From Streptomyces aureoverticillatus (GTDB taxonomy: Bacteria; Actinomycetota; Actinomycetes; Streptomycetales; Streptomycetaceae): 64,000 nt of DNA. Below the pieces are notes generated by a model. That model searched no databases, had not been told where the DNA came from, and was given only the letters and a program-made list of their open reading frames with translations. Shown in pieces: positions 42,852-51,400 of this stretch (position 1 is the stretch's first letter; every line of letters starts with the position of its first letter). A program made the translations under genes and the position numbers. The stretch covers positions 736,579 through 800,578 of the forward strand of contig NZ_BMSY01000004.1 in NCBI RefSeq assembly GCF_014649395.1. Reading direction: 5' to 3'.

Positions 42852-44069
42852 TCACACCGGCCCGCCGAGCCGCTCCACGGCCTTGAGGAACTGCCCCGCG
42901 CCGTCCTCCGCGGCCATGGCGCGGGCGACGGCCGCGGCGGCGGTCGCGTACGCGTCCTCGCGGACCGCGCGGGTGAGCGCGTCGGCCAGGCGTTCCGCCG
43001 TGAGCGCCCGGAACGGGACGGGAGCGGGGGCGGCGCCGAGCGCGGCCAGGCGGGCGGCCCAGAAGGGCTGGTCGGCGGTGACGGGTACGGGCACGGCTGG
43101 CACACCGGCGCGCAGTCCCGCCGCCGTGGTGCCCGCGCCCGCGTGGTGCACCACGGCGGCCATGCGCGGGAAGAGCAGAGCGTGCGGGAGTTCGTCCACC
43201 GTGAGGATCCCGTCAGCGGACGCCACCAGACCGGCCCGGCCGGACTGCAGTACGCCACGGAGCCCGGCCCGGCGCAGTGCCGCCACGGCGAGTTCACCGA
43301 GCCGCTCGCCCTCTCCCGCAGCCATGCTCCCGAAGCCGATGAAGACCGGTGCCGGGCCGGAGCCGAGGAAGTCCTCGACGTCGGGCGGAAGCCGCACCGC
43401 CGGATCGTGGTACGGCCACCAGTTGCCGACGACGTCCAGCCCGGCGCGCCAGTCGGCCGGGCGCCGCACGACGGCCGGACTGAAGCCGTGCAGCACCGGC
43501 CAGGCCCTGCGTTCCCGGCGGGCGCGGACGGCGGCCGGCGCGTCGGCGGGCAGGCCGAGGCGCGACCGCAGATCCCTGACCGCGTCGGCGTAGACGCGGT
43601 CGACCATCCGCAGGGAGAAGCGCCCCATGGCGCGGTTGCCCCAGCGGCCCAGGGAACGAGCACCGCTCACCACGGGCGCGAACTCCCGCGTCGGGTGGGC
43701 CGGCTGGAGGTACGCGCCGATCGTCGGCACGTCGAGGGCCTCCGCGAGCTGCCAGCCGAGCGGAGCCGTCGTCGTGGACAGCACGAGCAGATCGTCGCCG
43801 GGGTCGACGGCGTCCGCGAGTCCGGTGCCCAGGTCGCGCACGAAGGTGCTCGCCGACCGCATCAGCTCGCGCCGGTTCGCGGCCGGGCCCGGGGGCCCGG
43901 CGTCGGCGAGCAGCGGGCGGAACCGCAGGCCCGCGCCGCGCACGAGCGGCGCGAAGCCGTCATGGGCGGCGAGCGCGACGTCGTGGCCCGCCGCGCGCAG
44001 CCGGGCACCCAGGCCGGTGTACGGGGCGATGTCCCCGTACGAACCGGCGGCGGTGAGCAGGATCCTCAT
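42852..44069 (-). CDS. Family 1 glycosyltransferase (macrolide-type)
   Basis: 405 residues; ATG 44069 overlaps the stop of the MerR gene (ATGA). Acceptor domain starts RILLTAAGSYGDIAPYTGLG; donor loop VVHHAGAGTTAAGLRAGVP then PVTADQPFWAARL. Such enzymes decorate or inactivate antibiotics with NDP-sugars. The coupling with a drug-sensing MerR protein favours a detoxifying or resistance role. Confidence 0.88.
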   Translation of the reverse strand: MRILLTAAGSYGDIAPYTGLGARLRAAGHDVALAAHDGFAPLVRGAGLRFRPLLADAGPPGPAANRRELMRSASTFVRDLGTGLADAVDPGDDLLVLSTTTAPLGWQLAEALDVPTIGAYLQPAHPTREFAPVVSGARSLGRWGNRAMGRFSLRMVDRVYADAVRDLRSRLGLPADAPAAVRARRERRAWPVLHGFSPAVVRRPADWRAGLDVVGNWWPYHDPAVRLPPDVEDFLGSGPAPVFIGFGSMAAGEGERLGELAVAALRRAGLRGVLQSGRAGLVASADGILTVDELPHALLFPRMAAVVHHAGAGTTAAGLRAGVPAVPVPVTADQPFWAARLAALGAAPAPVPFRALTAERLADALTRAVREDAYATAAAAVARAMAAEDGAGQFLKAVERLGGPV

Positions 44070-44959
44070 CGCCCGTCACCTCCGCGCGCACCGCGCGCAG
44101 TCTCCTGATCGCCGCCGCTCTCAGCCTCGTGACCGCCGCCACCCTCAACCTCAGGTTCAGCTTTGACCTCTCGTCGAGCCGTGGCGCCGTCGCGCACCTG
44201 CGCACCATTGGCGCGGACCGCCTCCCGCAGATACGGGGCGAGCCCCGGCCGCTGCTGCGCGGGCGGTATCACGAGCGCGAACGCGCGGGGGTCGGTGACG
44301 AAGTCGTCGGCGATGCGCAGGTGCATGTCGGGCGGGCAGTCGGTGAACCAGCGGCTGATGTGCTGCCGGTGCTGCTCGGCGAGGTCCCGGGCCCGCGGGC
44401 CGTCGGCGGGCTCGTGGGCGTCGAAGGCGGCGAGGACCCGGTCGCGCCAGTCCGCCGCCTCGCTCATGATGCGGGCCCAGTCCTCCTTGGAGTGCGCGGC
44501 GGCGCGGGCCATGGCCTCCTTGTGCCCGGCGCTGCCCTCCCACTTGAGCTCGGCCTCGGTGGCGTAGCTCAGGTCGAAGGTGATGCCGCCGAACACCTCG
44601 AACCGTTCGCGCGGGCTCAGCCGCACGCCCGTCTGCTGCACCTCCATGGCGCGCTCGGCGACCTCGACGAGCCGCTCCAGCTTGCCGATCTGCTCGCGCA
44701 GCGCGCGGCGCCGGGCCCGGAGCTGGTCGAGGGCGTTGGCCTGCGGGTCCGTCAGGATCTCGGCGATCTCGTCGAGCGCGAAGCCGAGTTCGCGGTAGAA
44801 GAGGATCTGCTGGAGCCGGGCCAGGTCGGCGTCGCCGTACAGGCGGTAGCCGCCGGGGCTGCGCTCGCTGGGTGTGAGCAGCCCGGTCCGGTCGTAGTGG
44901 TGCAGCGTACGGACCGTGATCCCGGCGAAGCCGGCGACCTGTCCGACGGTATAGCTCAT
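44066..44959 (-). CDS. TipA-like MerR regulator with TipAS-type drug-sensing domain
   Basis: 297 residues from ATG 44959. MerR HTH and hinge in the first 75 residues (YTVGQVAGFAGITVRTLHHY, LLTPSERSPGGYRLYG), a coiled dimer helix (QIGKLERLVEVAERAMEV), then a TipAS-like antibiotic-binding domain with HISRWFTDCPPDMHLRIADD, keeping a Cys at the place where TipA binds thiopeptides. A charged tail of about 45 residues is added. Coupled to the glycosyltransferase. Confidence 0.85.
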   Translation of the reverse strand: MSYTVGQVAGFAGITVRTLHHYDRTGLLTPSERSPGGYRLYGDADLARLQQILFYRELGFALDEIAEILTDPQANALDQLRARRRALREQIGKLERLVEVAERAMEVQQTGVRLSPRERFEVFGGITFDLSYATEAELKWEGSAGHKEAMARAAAHSKEDWARIMSEAADWRDRVLAAFDAHEPADGPRARDLAEQHRQHISRWFTDCPPDMHLRIADDFVTDPRAFALVIPPAQQRPGLAPYLREAVRANGAQVRDGATARREVKAEPEVEGGGGHEAESGGDQETARGARGGDGR

Positions 44960-44993
44960 GATCGTCGCCCTTTCGTCGCCGCACAGCGTGCAG

Positions 44994-45015
44994 CCTGACG
45001 TGACGTGAGGGTCAA
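44994..45015 (-). promoter_or_regulatory. MerR-type promoter/operator
   Basis: On the minus strand TTGACC (-35, 45015-45010) is followed by a near-palindrome CCTCACGTCACGTCAGG overlapping the spacer and, after 19 bases, a weak -10. A long 19-base spacer with a dyad is the hallmark of MerR-activated promoters. Confidence 0.5.
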
Positions 45016-45091
45016 CCGGTGGCTCGCACGGCACAGCGGTGGCTCTCACGCACGACGTAGCCGTGGCCCTTACGGCACAAGGGACGCTTTT

Positions 45092-45112
45092 TGTTAATGG
45101 GATCCATTTTCA
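45092..45112. promoter_or_regulatory. Zur-box candidate upstream of the cysteine-free L32 gene
   Basis: A 21-base imperfect dyad TGTTAATG-N5-CATTTTCA lies 72 bases before rpmF. The inner 15 bases (45098-45112) match 10 of 15 positions of the Streptomyces Zur box TGAAAATGATTTTCA as I remember it. Plausible but not certain. Confidence 0.5.
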
Positions 45113-45183
45113 TGTAGCCTCTGGCCGTCCTTACCCATTGCCTCACTCCCCCACCCACACCCTCATCACCTCTGGAGGACCCC

Positions 45184-45354
45184 ATGGCCGTGCCCAAGCG
45201 GAAGATGTCCCGCAGCAACACGCGTCACCGCCGCTCCCAGTGGAAGGCCGGCACGTCGCAGCTCGTGCCCGTGACGGTCGACGGCGTCACGCATCTCGTA
45301 CCGCAGCGGCTCGTGAAGGCGTACGAGCGCGGCCTGATCCGGCCCGGAAGCTGA
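45184..45354 (+). CDS. rpmF: Zinc-independent ribosomal protein bL32 paralogue
   Basis: 56 residues. The N-terminal AVPKRKMSRSNTRHRRSQWK is typical L32, but the zinc ribbon cysteines are absent: the rest reads LVPVTVDGVTHLVPQR and RLVKAYERGLI with no Cys at all. Such C-minus paralogues replace the zinc form when zinc is scarce, usually under Zur. The COG0523 GTPase 7 bases downstream and the dyad upstream support that. Ribosome site GGAGGA precedes ATG 45184. Confidence 0.92.
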   Translation: MAVPKRKMSRSNTRHRRSQWKAGTSQLVPVTVDGVTHLVPQRLVKAYERGLIRPGS

Positions 45355-45361
45355 ACGCGGG

Positions 45362-46546
45362 ATGGCACCGCAAGATCGACGCGAGACGGCGTCCGCCGAC
45401 GGCCGACTGCCGGTGACGGTCCTGTCGGGCTTCCTCGGCGCGGGCAAGACCACGCTGCTCAACCATGTCCTGGGCAACCGCGACGGCCTGCGCGTCGCGG
45501 TGATCGTGAACGACATGAGCGAGATCAACATCGACGCCGCGCTGGTGCGCGGCGGCGAGGCGGCGCTGTCGCGCACCGAGGAGCGCCTGGTCGAGATGAC
45601 CAACGGCTGCATCTGCTGCACGCTCCGCGACGACCTCCTCGAAGAGGTCGACCGGCTGGCCCGCGAGGGCCGCTTCGACCATCTGCTCATCGAGTCCAGC
45701 GGCATCTCCGAGCCGATGCCGGTCGCCGCGACGTTCGCCTTCCCGCGCGACGACGGGGCGACGCTCGGGGATCTCGCGCGGCTCGACACGATGGTCACCG
45801 TCGTGGACGCGGCGAACTTCCTGCCGGAGCTGACCGCTGGCGACGGACTCGTCGAGCGAGGGCTTGACCAGTACGAGGACGACGAGCGCACCGTGAGCGA
45901 CCTGCTGATGGACCAGGTCGAGTTCGCCGACGTCATCGTCCTGAACAAGCTCGACCTCGTGACCGCCGAGGACGCCGACCGGCTCACGGCCACGCTCACG
46001 CGCCTCAACCCGGCCGCCCGCGTCGTCACCGCGACGCGGGGGCGGGTGGACCTGCGCCACGTCCTCGGCACCGGACTGTTCGACCTGGAGCGCGCGCAGC
46101 TCGCGCCGGGCTGGGTGCGGGAGCTGAACGGCGACCATGTGCCGGAGACCGAGGAGTACGGGATCTCCAGCACCGTCTTCCGGTCCGAACTCCCCTTCCA
46201 CCCCGAGCGGTTGTGGTCGTTCGTCACCAAGGGCATGGACAGCGGCACCTACGGCCGGGTACTGCGCTCCAAGGGGTTCTTCCGGCTCGCGAGCCGCCCG
46301 CGCGTGACCGGGCTCTGGTCGCAGGCCGGATCGGTCGCGCGGTTCGAGCCGACGGGCGCGCACCACACGGACGACGACATGCACGACCACGCGCACGACG
46401 ACTCCGTGGGCGGCCAGGAGCTGGTGTTCATCGGCACTGGGCTGCGGACGGCGGCGCTGCGGTCTGCGCTGGCCGCGTGCCTGATGGCCGAGGGCGAGGA
46501 ACCGCCGGTTCGGGACCCGTTCCCGGCCTGGGACACGGCTTCCTGA
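45362..46546 (+). CDS. COG0523/CobW family metallochaperone GTPase
   Basis: 394 residues starting 7 bases after rpmF. Walker A GFLGAGKT, the family metal motif CICC (Cys83, Cys85, Cys86), NKLD for guanine, and a CobW_C domain. A His/Asp insert near the end (HHTDDDMHDHAHDD) likely binds zinc. Zur-regulated members move zinc to client enzymes under starvation. Co-transcription with the cysteine-free L32 gene is inferred. The stop falls inside a 21-bp tandem repeat. Confidence 0.92.
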   Translation: MAPQDRRETASADGRLPVTVLSGFLGAGKTTLLNHVLGNRDGLRVAVIVNDMSEINIDAALVRGGEAALSRTEERLVEMTNGCICCTLRDDLLEEVDRLAREGRFDHLLIESSGISEPMPVAATFAFPRDDGATLGDLARLDTMVTVVDAANFLPELTAGDGLVERGLDQYEDDERTVSDLLMDQVEFADVIVLNKLDLVTAEDADRLTATLTRLNPAARVVTATRGRVDLRHVLGTGLFDLERAQLAPGWVRELNGDHVPETEEYGISSTVFRSELPFHPERLWSFVTKGMDSGTYGRVLRSKGFFRLASRPRVTGLWSQAGSVARFEPTGAHHTDDDMHDHAHDDSVGGQELVFIGTGLRTAALRSALAACLMAEGEEPPVRDPFPAWDTAS

Positions 46547-46593
46547 TCCCGGGACACGGCTTCCCGATACCGAGGTACGGCTTCCCGAGAGGG
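46531..46593. repeat. 21-bp tandem repeat, three copies
   Basis: Units GGACACGGCTTCCTGATCCC-like start at 46531, 46552 and 46573; the last diverges. It covers the stop of the CobW gene and runs into the gap before the FolC gene. Confidence 0.8.
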
Positions 46594-46612
46594 TTGCGGC
46601 AGCATCTCCTGC

Positions 46613-47926
46613 ATGGACTATCAGCGAGCCCGCGACCTCACCGCCGCACGCCGGACGGTGAGACTGCCGGTCAAGAACTATCTGCCTCCCCTGCTCACCG
46701 CCCTGGACCGACCGGACCGAGGGCTACGGGGCATTCTGGTCACCGGCACCAACGGCAAGGGCTCCACCTGCGCGTTCGCGGTCTCGGGGCTTGCCGCGCT
46801 CGGGCTGCGCGTCGGCAGCATGCCGGGCCCGGCGCTCCAGGAAGCCGTCGAGCGCATCCGCGTGAACAACATCCCCGCCTCGCGCGCCGCGTACGCCGCC
46901 GCCTACGCCGAGGTCGACGCCGCGGCCCGGCGGCTGAGCGATCCGCTCGACGCGCCGGCGTTCCGTGCCGCCGCGGCCGCCGTGCACTACCGCAGGGTCG
47001 GCGTCGACCTGGCCGTGCTCGAAGCGAGCGCCGGCGGCCGGGACACCGCCGTGAACTCCTTCGACCTCGGGGTGAAGGTCATCACGAATGTGGCCCTCGA
47101 CCACACGGACCTCCTCGGCGACTCGTACGCGGAGATCGCCTGGGCCAAGGCCGGGGTGGTCCGGGACGGCGACCATGTGATCCTCGGCGAGTTGCCGCCG
47201 GAGGCGGCGCGCACGGTCCGGCAGGTGCTCGCCGAGCACAGCGGGCTGACGGTGTGGCGCCTCGGCGAGGAGATTCGGGTCACCGAGGCGCCGTACGCCG
47301 CCACCGCGCACGAAAGGCTGGTGGAGGTCCGCACCCCGCTCGGAATCCACCACGACCTGCCCTGCCCGCTGCGCGGGGCACATCAGCAGCGCAATCTCGC
47401 GCTCGCCGTCGCCGGGATCGACGCGCTGCGCGAACGCGGCCTGGTGCCCGACTTCGCCGAGGACCGGCTGCGGGCCGGACTCGCGGCCACCACGTGGCCC
47501 GGCCGCCTCGAACTGGTGCACCCGGCCCGTCTTGACGACTGGACCGGGTCGGTCCTCATGGACGGGGCGCACAACCCGCACAGCGTGGCCGCCGTGCTCC
47601 CGGACATCGTCCGGATGACGGCGGCGGGGCCGGCCCCCGCCCTCGTGTTCGCGGTGGAGGGCACCAAGGCGGCCGACGAGATGCTGGCCGAACTCCCCCC
47701 GGACTGGCCCCTGTTGTTGACGCGCACCGCATCCTCGAAGGCCGCCGACCCGGACCACCTCGCCCGCCTCGTCGCGGACCGCCCGCACGTCCACCGCGCC
47801 CCGGACACCCACGCGGCCCTGCGGCACGCGGCACGCCTCACCGGCCCCGGCGGCCAGATCGTGGTCATCGGATCACTGACGCTGGTGGGCGAGACCCGCA
47901 CCCTCCTCGGCCTCCCACCGGGCTGA
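46613..47926 (+). CDS. FolC-like Mur ligase (dihydrofolate/folylpolyglutamate synthase family)
   Basis: 437 residues from ATG 46613. P-loop VTGTNGKGSTC, the FolC-type central NVALDHTDLLGDSYAEIA, and DGAHNPHSVAAVL. It adds glutamate to pteroate/folate or a related amino acid to another acid using ATP. The gene follows the zinc-economy pair on the same strand, so it may be a paralogue induced with it. The true substrate could be non-folate. Confidence 0.88.
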   Translation: MDYQRARDLTAARRTVRLPVKNYLPPLLTALDRPDRGLRGILVTGTNGKGSTCAFAVSGLAALGLRVGSMPGPALQEAVERIRVNNIPASRAAYAAAYAEVDAAARRLSDPLDAPAFRAAAAAVHYRRVGVDLAVLEASAGGRDTAVNSFDLGVKVITNVALDHTDLLGDSYAEIAWAKAGVVRDGDHVILGELPPEAARTVRQVLAEHSGLTVWRLGEEIRVTEAPYAATAHERLVEVRTPLGIHHDLPCPLRGAHQQRNLALAVAGIDALRERGLVPDFAEDRLRAGLAATTWPGRLELVHPARLDDWTGSVLMDGAHNPHSVAAVLPDIVRMTAAGPAPALVFAVEGTKAADEMLAELPPDWPLLLTRTASSKAADPDHLARLVADRPHVHRAPDTHAALRHAARLTGPGGQIVVIGSLTLVGETRTLLGLPPG

Positions 47927-47929
47927 AGC

Positions 47930-47946
47930 GCCCGGCCACGCCGGGC
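47930..47946. terminator. Terminator-like hairpin after the FolC gene
   Basis: GCCCGGC-CAC-GCCGGGC, a 7-bp stem beginning 4 bases past the stop. It has more flanking GC but no U tract. Confidence 0.5.
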
Positions 47947-48423
47947 CGGAGCGGCAACACCCCAGCCACGGAGCGCCGACTCGCCGCACCCATGCCTGGG
48001 CCGCGGGAGAAATCGGCGCTTTGTGCCGTTCCGACCGCTCCCGGCCGGGCTCCTGTTCGTACGCCTTCGACTCCCGCTGGAGCAAGGACGTGGCGGCCCG
48101 CCGGTCCGCGATCGGGCGTGTGTCTCGCCACCAGGACACCCCAACACGCCACTCCGGCCGGAAAGTTGAGGCTCGCGCGCGGGCCGCGCCCGCGCGGCCG
48201 TGGACGCCGTCGGGCGGGTCCGTACCTGACTGCTCCGCGCCGCCTCCACGTTTTCGCTGTCACTGAGCGCACACACCTGGACACCGAGCACCGGAGGTCC
48301 GTTGACTGCTCCCGGAGAGCGGCCGTGCACCGCTCTCGCAGGGCGGGCGGGAGCGGCCTGACTCAGCCGTGCGTCCCCCGTGCCCACGCCATCGCGTACC
48401 ACACGGTCCACTTCACCTGGGGG
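47947..48423. other. Gap before the NRPS; one weak short reading frame
   Basis: About 480 bases without a recognisable gene. The only coding hint is a TTG at 48302 preceded by GGAGG (48292-48296), reading 19 residues, MTAPGERPCTALAGRAGAA, to TGA at 48359-48361. It may be a leader peptide or chance. No clear promoter or mbtH-like gene is seen. Confidence 0.5.
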
Positions 48424-51400
48424 ATGGTCTCTTTGCGTTCGTTTGGCGTTTCCGCTGGGCAGGAAAGCCTGTGGCTGGCACAGAAGCTGACTCCGGACGT
48501 GCCGAACAACGTGGGCTCGCGCTGGCTCGTCGACGGCCCGATCGACGAGGAGGCGCTGTTCGCCGCGCTGCGGACCGCCCACCGCGAGTACACCGCCGCA
48601 CAGGTCAACTTCCGTGAGGTGGGGGAAGAGTTACGACAGGTGGTGCGCGAGGACGCCGCGGCCACCTGGTTCCCGCTCGCCCTGGACGTCAGCGCCGAGG
48701 ACGATCCGGAGGAGGCGGCCCGGACCCTGGCGGCCGAGCTCGAGTGGCGGCCGTTCGACCTGGACCACGACGCGCTGTTCCGGGCGGGCGTCATCAAGCT
48801 GTCCGAGTCCCGGCGCGTCCTGTTCCTGACCGCCCCGCACCTGGTGATGGACGGCTACACGGCACTCCGGCTGCTGCCGCGCCGCGTCGCCGAGTGCTAC
48901 CGGGCGCTCGCCACCGGCACCCCGGTCCGGGACGCCGCCGCCGGCGGCCCTCGGCTGATCCACGAAGAGGATGTGCGCCACCGCGACTCGCCGCAGTTCG
49001 CGCAGGACTCGCGGTTCTGGCGCGACTACCTCGCCCAGGCCCCGGAACCGCTGCGGCTGCGCGGCGAGGGCGACGCCTCGGTGCCGTCCGTCCTGCACTA
49101 CTGCGCGCCGGTGCCGCGCGCGGAGGTCGACGCGTGGCCGGCGACCGCGGACGCCGCCGGTGTACGGCCGGCGGCGCTGCTGACCGCTGCTGTCGGCGTG
49201 TGTCTGCGGCACCTCGGCGGGCGCCAGGAATTCACCGTCTCCGTGGCGGCGTCCGGCCGTACGAAGGCGACCAGGACCCTCCATGGCTCGCAGGCGATCA
49301 CCATCCCGCTGCGCCTGGACGTGCCGCTGTCGTCGACGTTCCGGGAGCTGGCCGCCGCGGTGTCCGCGGAGATGAAGGAGGTGGCACGGCACGGCGCGCA
49401 CCCGCTCGCCGGCATCCACCGCGAACTGCTCCGCGACGAGGCGGCCGCGAATCCGGGCGCCGGTTCGGGCGCGGGCCCGGCCGGGGCTTCGGACGCGGGC
49501 CCCACCACGGGTCCGGCCGCGGGCCCCACCACGGGTCCAGGCGCGCACCCCGCCACGGGTCCAGGCGCGCACCCCGCCACGGGCCCGGCCGCCACCGTCA
49601 GCCCGTTCGGCACCGCGGTGAACGTCGTCTCCTTCGTCCAGGAGCTGGACTTCGCGGGCACCAAGGCGCATCTGCTGCCCGGCTCGCCCGCGGGCGCCGT
49701 CGACGACCTGCGCGTCGCCCTGTACTTCGACGGCCGGCCCACCAGTGATCTGTATCTGCGCGTCGACGCCAACGCCATGCGCTACGGCACCGACGACCTG
49801 CGCCGGCTGTGGACCCGGCTCACCGCGGTCCTGGGCGCCGTGCTCACCGAGCCCGACGTGCCGTTGGGCCGGATCCAGGTCCTCACGTCGCTCGACCACG
49901 AGGCCCCGCCGGAGCAGGACTCCGACGGCGTCGACCACCGGACGCCGGACGCCGACGAGCGGCAGGACACCGTGCCGCTGTCGTTCGCGCAGCGCCGCAT
50001 GTGGTTCATCGACCGCTTCGAGGGCCCGTCGGCGACGTACAACGGCCCCATCCCCCTGCGTCTTTCGGGCCCGCTCGACGTGGCGGCCCTGGAGCGGGCC
50101 TTCGGCGACGTGGTGGCGCGGCACGAGGCCCTGCGCACGCTGGTCGGCGAGGACGGTGCGGGCGTGCCGTTCCAGCGGGTGCTGCCGGTCGGCGAGGCCG
50201 CCGTCGCGCTGCCGGTGGAGGACGTGGCGGCGGACGCGCTCGCCGACGTGCTGCGGCGGACCGGCGAGCGCCCGTTCGGCCTGACCGCCGAGATCCCGGT
50301 CCGCGCGACGCTGTTCCGCTGCGGCCCCGAGGACCACGTGCTGCTGCTGGTCGTCCACCACATCGCGAGCGACGGCCTGTCGCTGGCGCCGCTGGCCCGC
50401 GACCTGGCCACCGCCTACACCGCGCGCCTCGCCGGCCGGTCCCCGGGCTGGGCGGAACTCCCCGTCCAGTACGTGGACTACACGCTGTGGCAGCACGAGC
50501 TGCTCGGCGCCGAGGACGACCCGGACAGCCTCCAGTCCGCCCAGGTGGACTACTGGCGCAGGGAGCTCGCGGGCGTCCCCCAGCCCCTCGTCCTGCCCAC
50601 CGACCGGCCACGCCCGCCGCAGGCCAGCCACCGCGGCGCCGTCGTGGAGTTCGCCCTCGACGCGGACGTGATGGCCGCCGTCGAAGACCTGGCGAGTGCC
50701 CGCGGGGCGACGGCGTCGATGGTGCTCCAGTCGGCGCTCGCCGTGCTCCTGCACGGACTCGGCGGTGGCGACGACCTCACCATCGGCTCCCCGATCGGGG
50801 GCCGCACCGACGAGCAACTGGCCGACCTGGTCGGGTTCTTCGTCAACACCTGGGTGCTGCGCGCCGACCTGTCCGGCAATCCCCCGTTCGTCGAGCTCCT
50901 GGAGCAGGCGCGGGACAAGTCCCTCGCGGCGTACGACCACCAGGACGTGCCGTTCGAGCGCCTGGTGGAAGCCCTCAACCCCGAGCGGTCCACCGCCTAC
51001 TCGCCCCTGTTCCAGGTCATGTTCGCCTGGCAGGACTTCTCCCTCACGGACTTCGCGCTCTCCGGGCTCGACGTGCGGTTCGAGTGGCCGCCGACCACGA
51101 CCGCGAAGAACGACCTGTTCTTCAACCTGCTCGACAGCCCGGGACAGGGCGTCCTCGGGCGCCTGGAGTACGCCACCGACCTGTTCGACGCGGACACGGC
51201 ACAGGCCCTGGCCGACCGCTACACCCGCCTGGTGCGACTGCTCTGCGCCGCCCCGGACCGGCGCGTCGGCTCGGTCGAGCTGCTGGACGCGGGCGAGCGG
51301 GAGCTGGTCCTGCGGCGCTTCAACGACACGGCCGCGCCTGTTGTGGACCTGACCGTGCCCGCGCTCTTCAAGCAGCGGGCCGCGCGCTGCCCGCGGTCCG

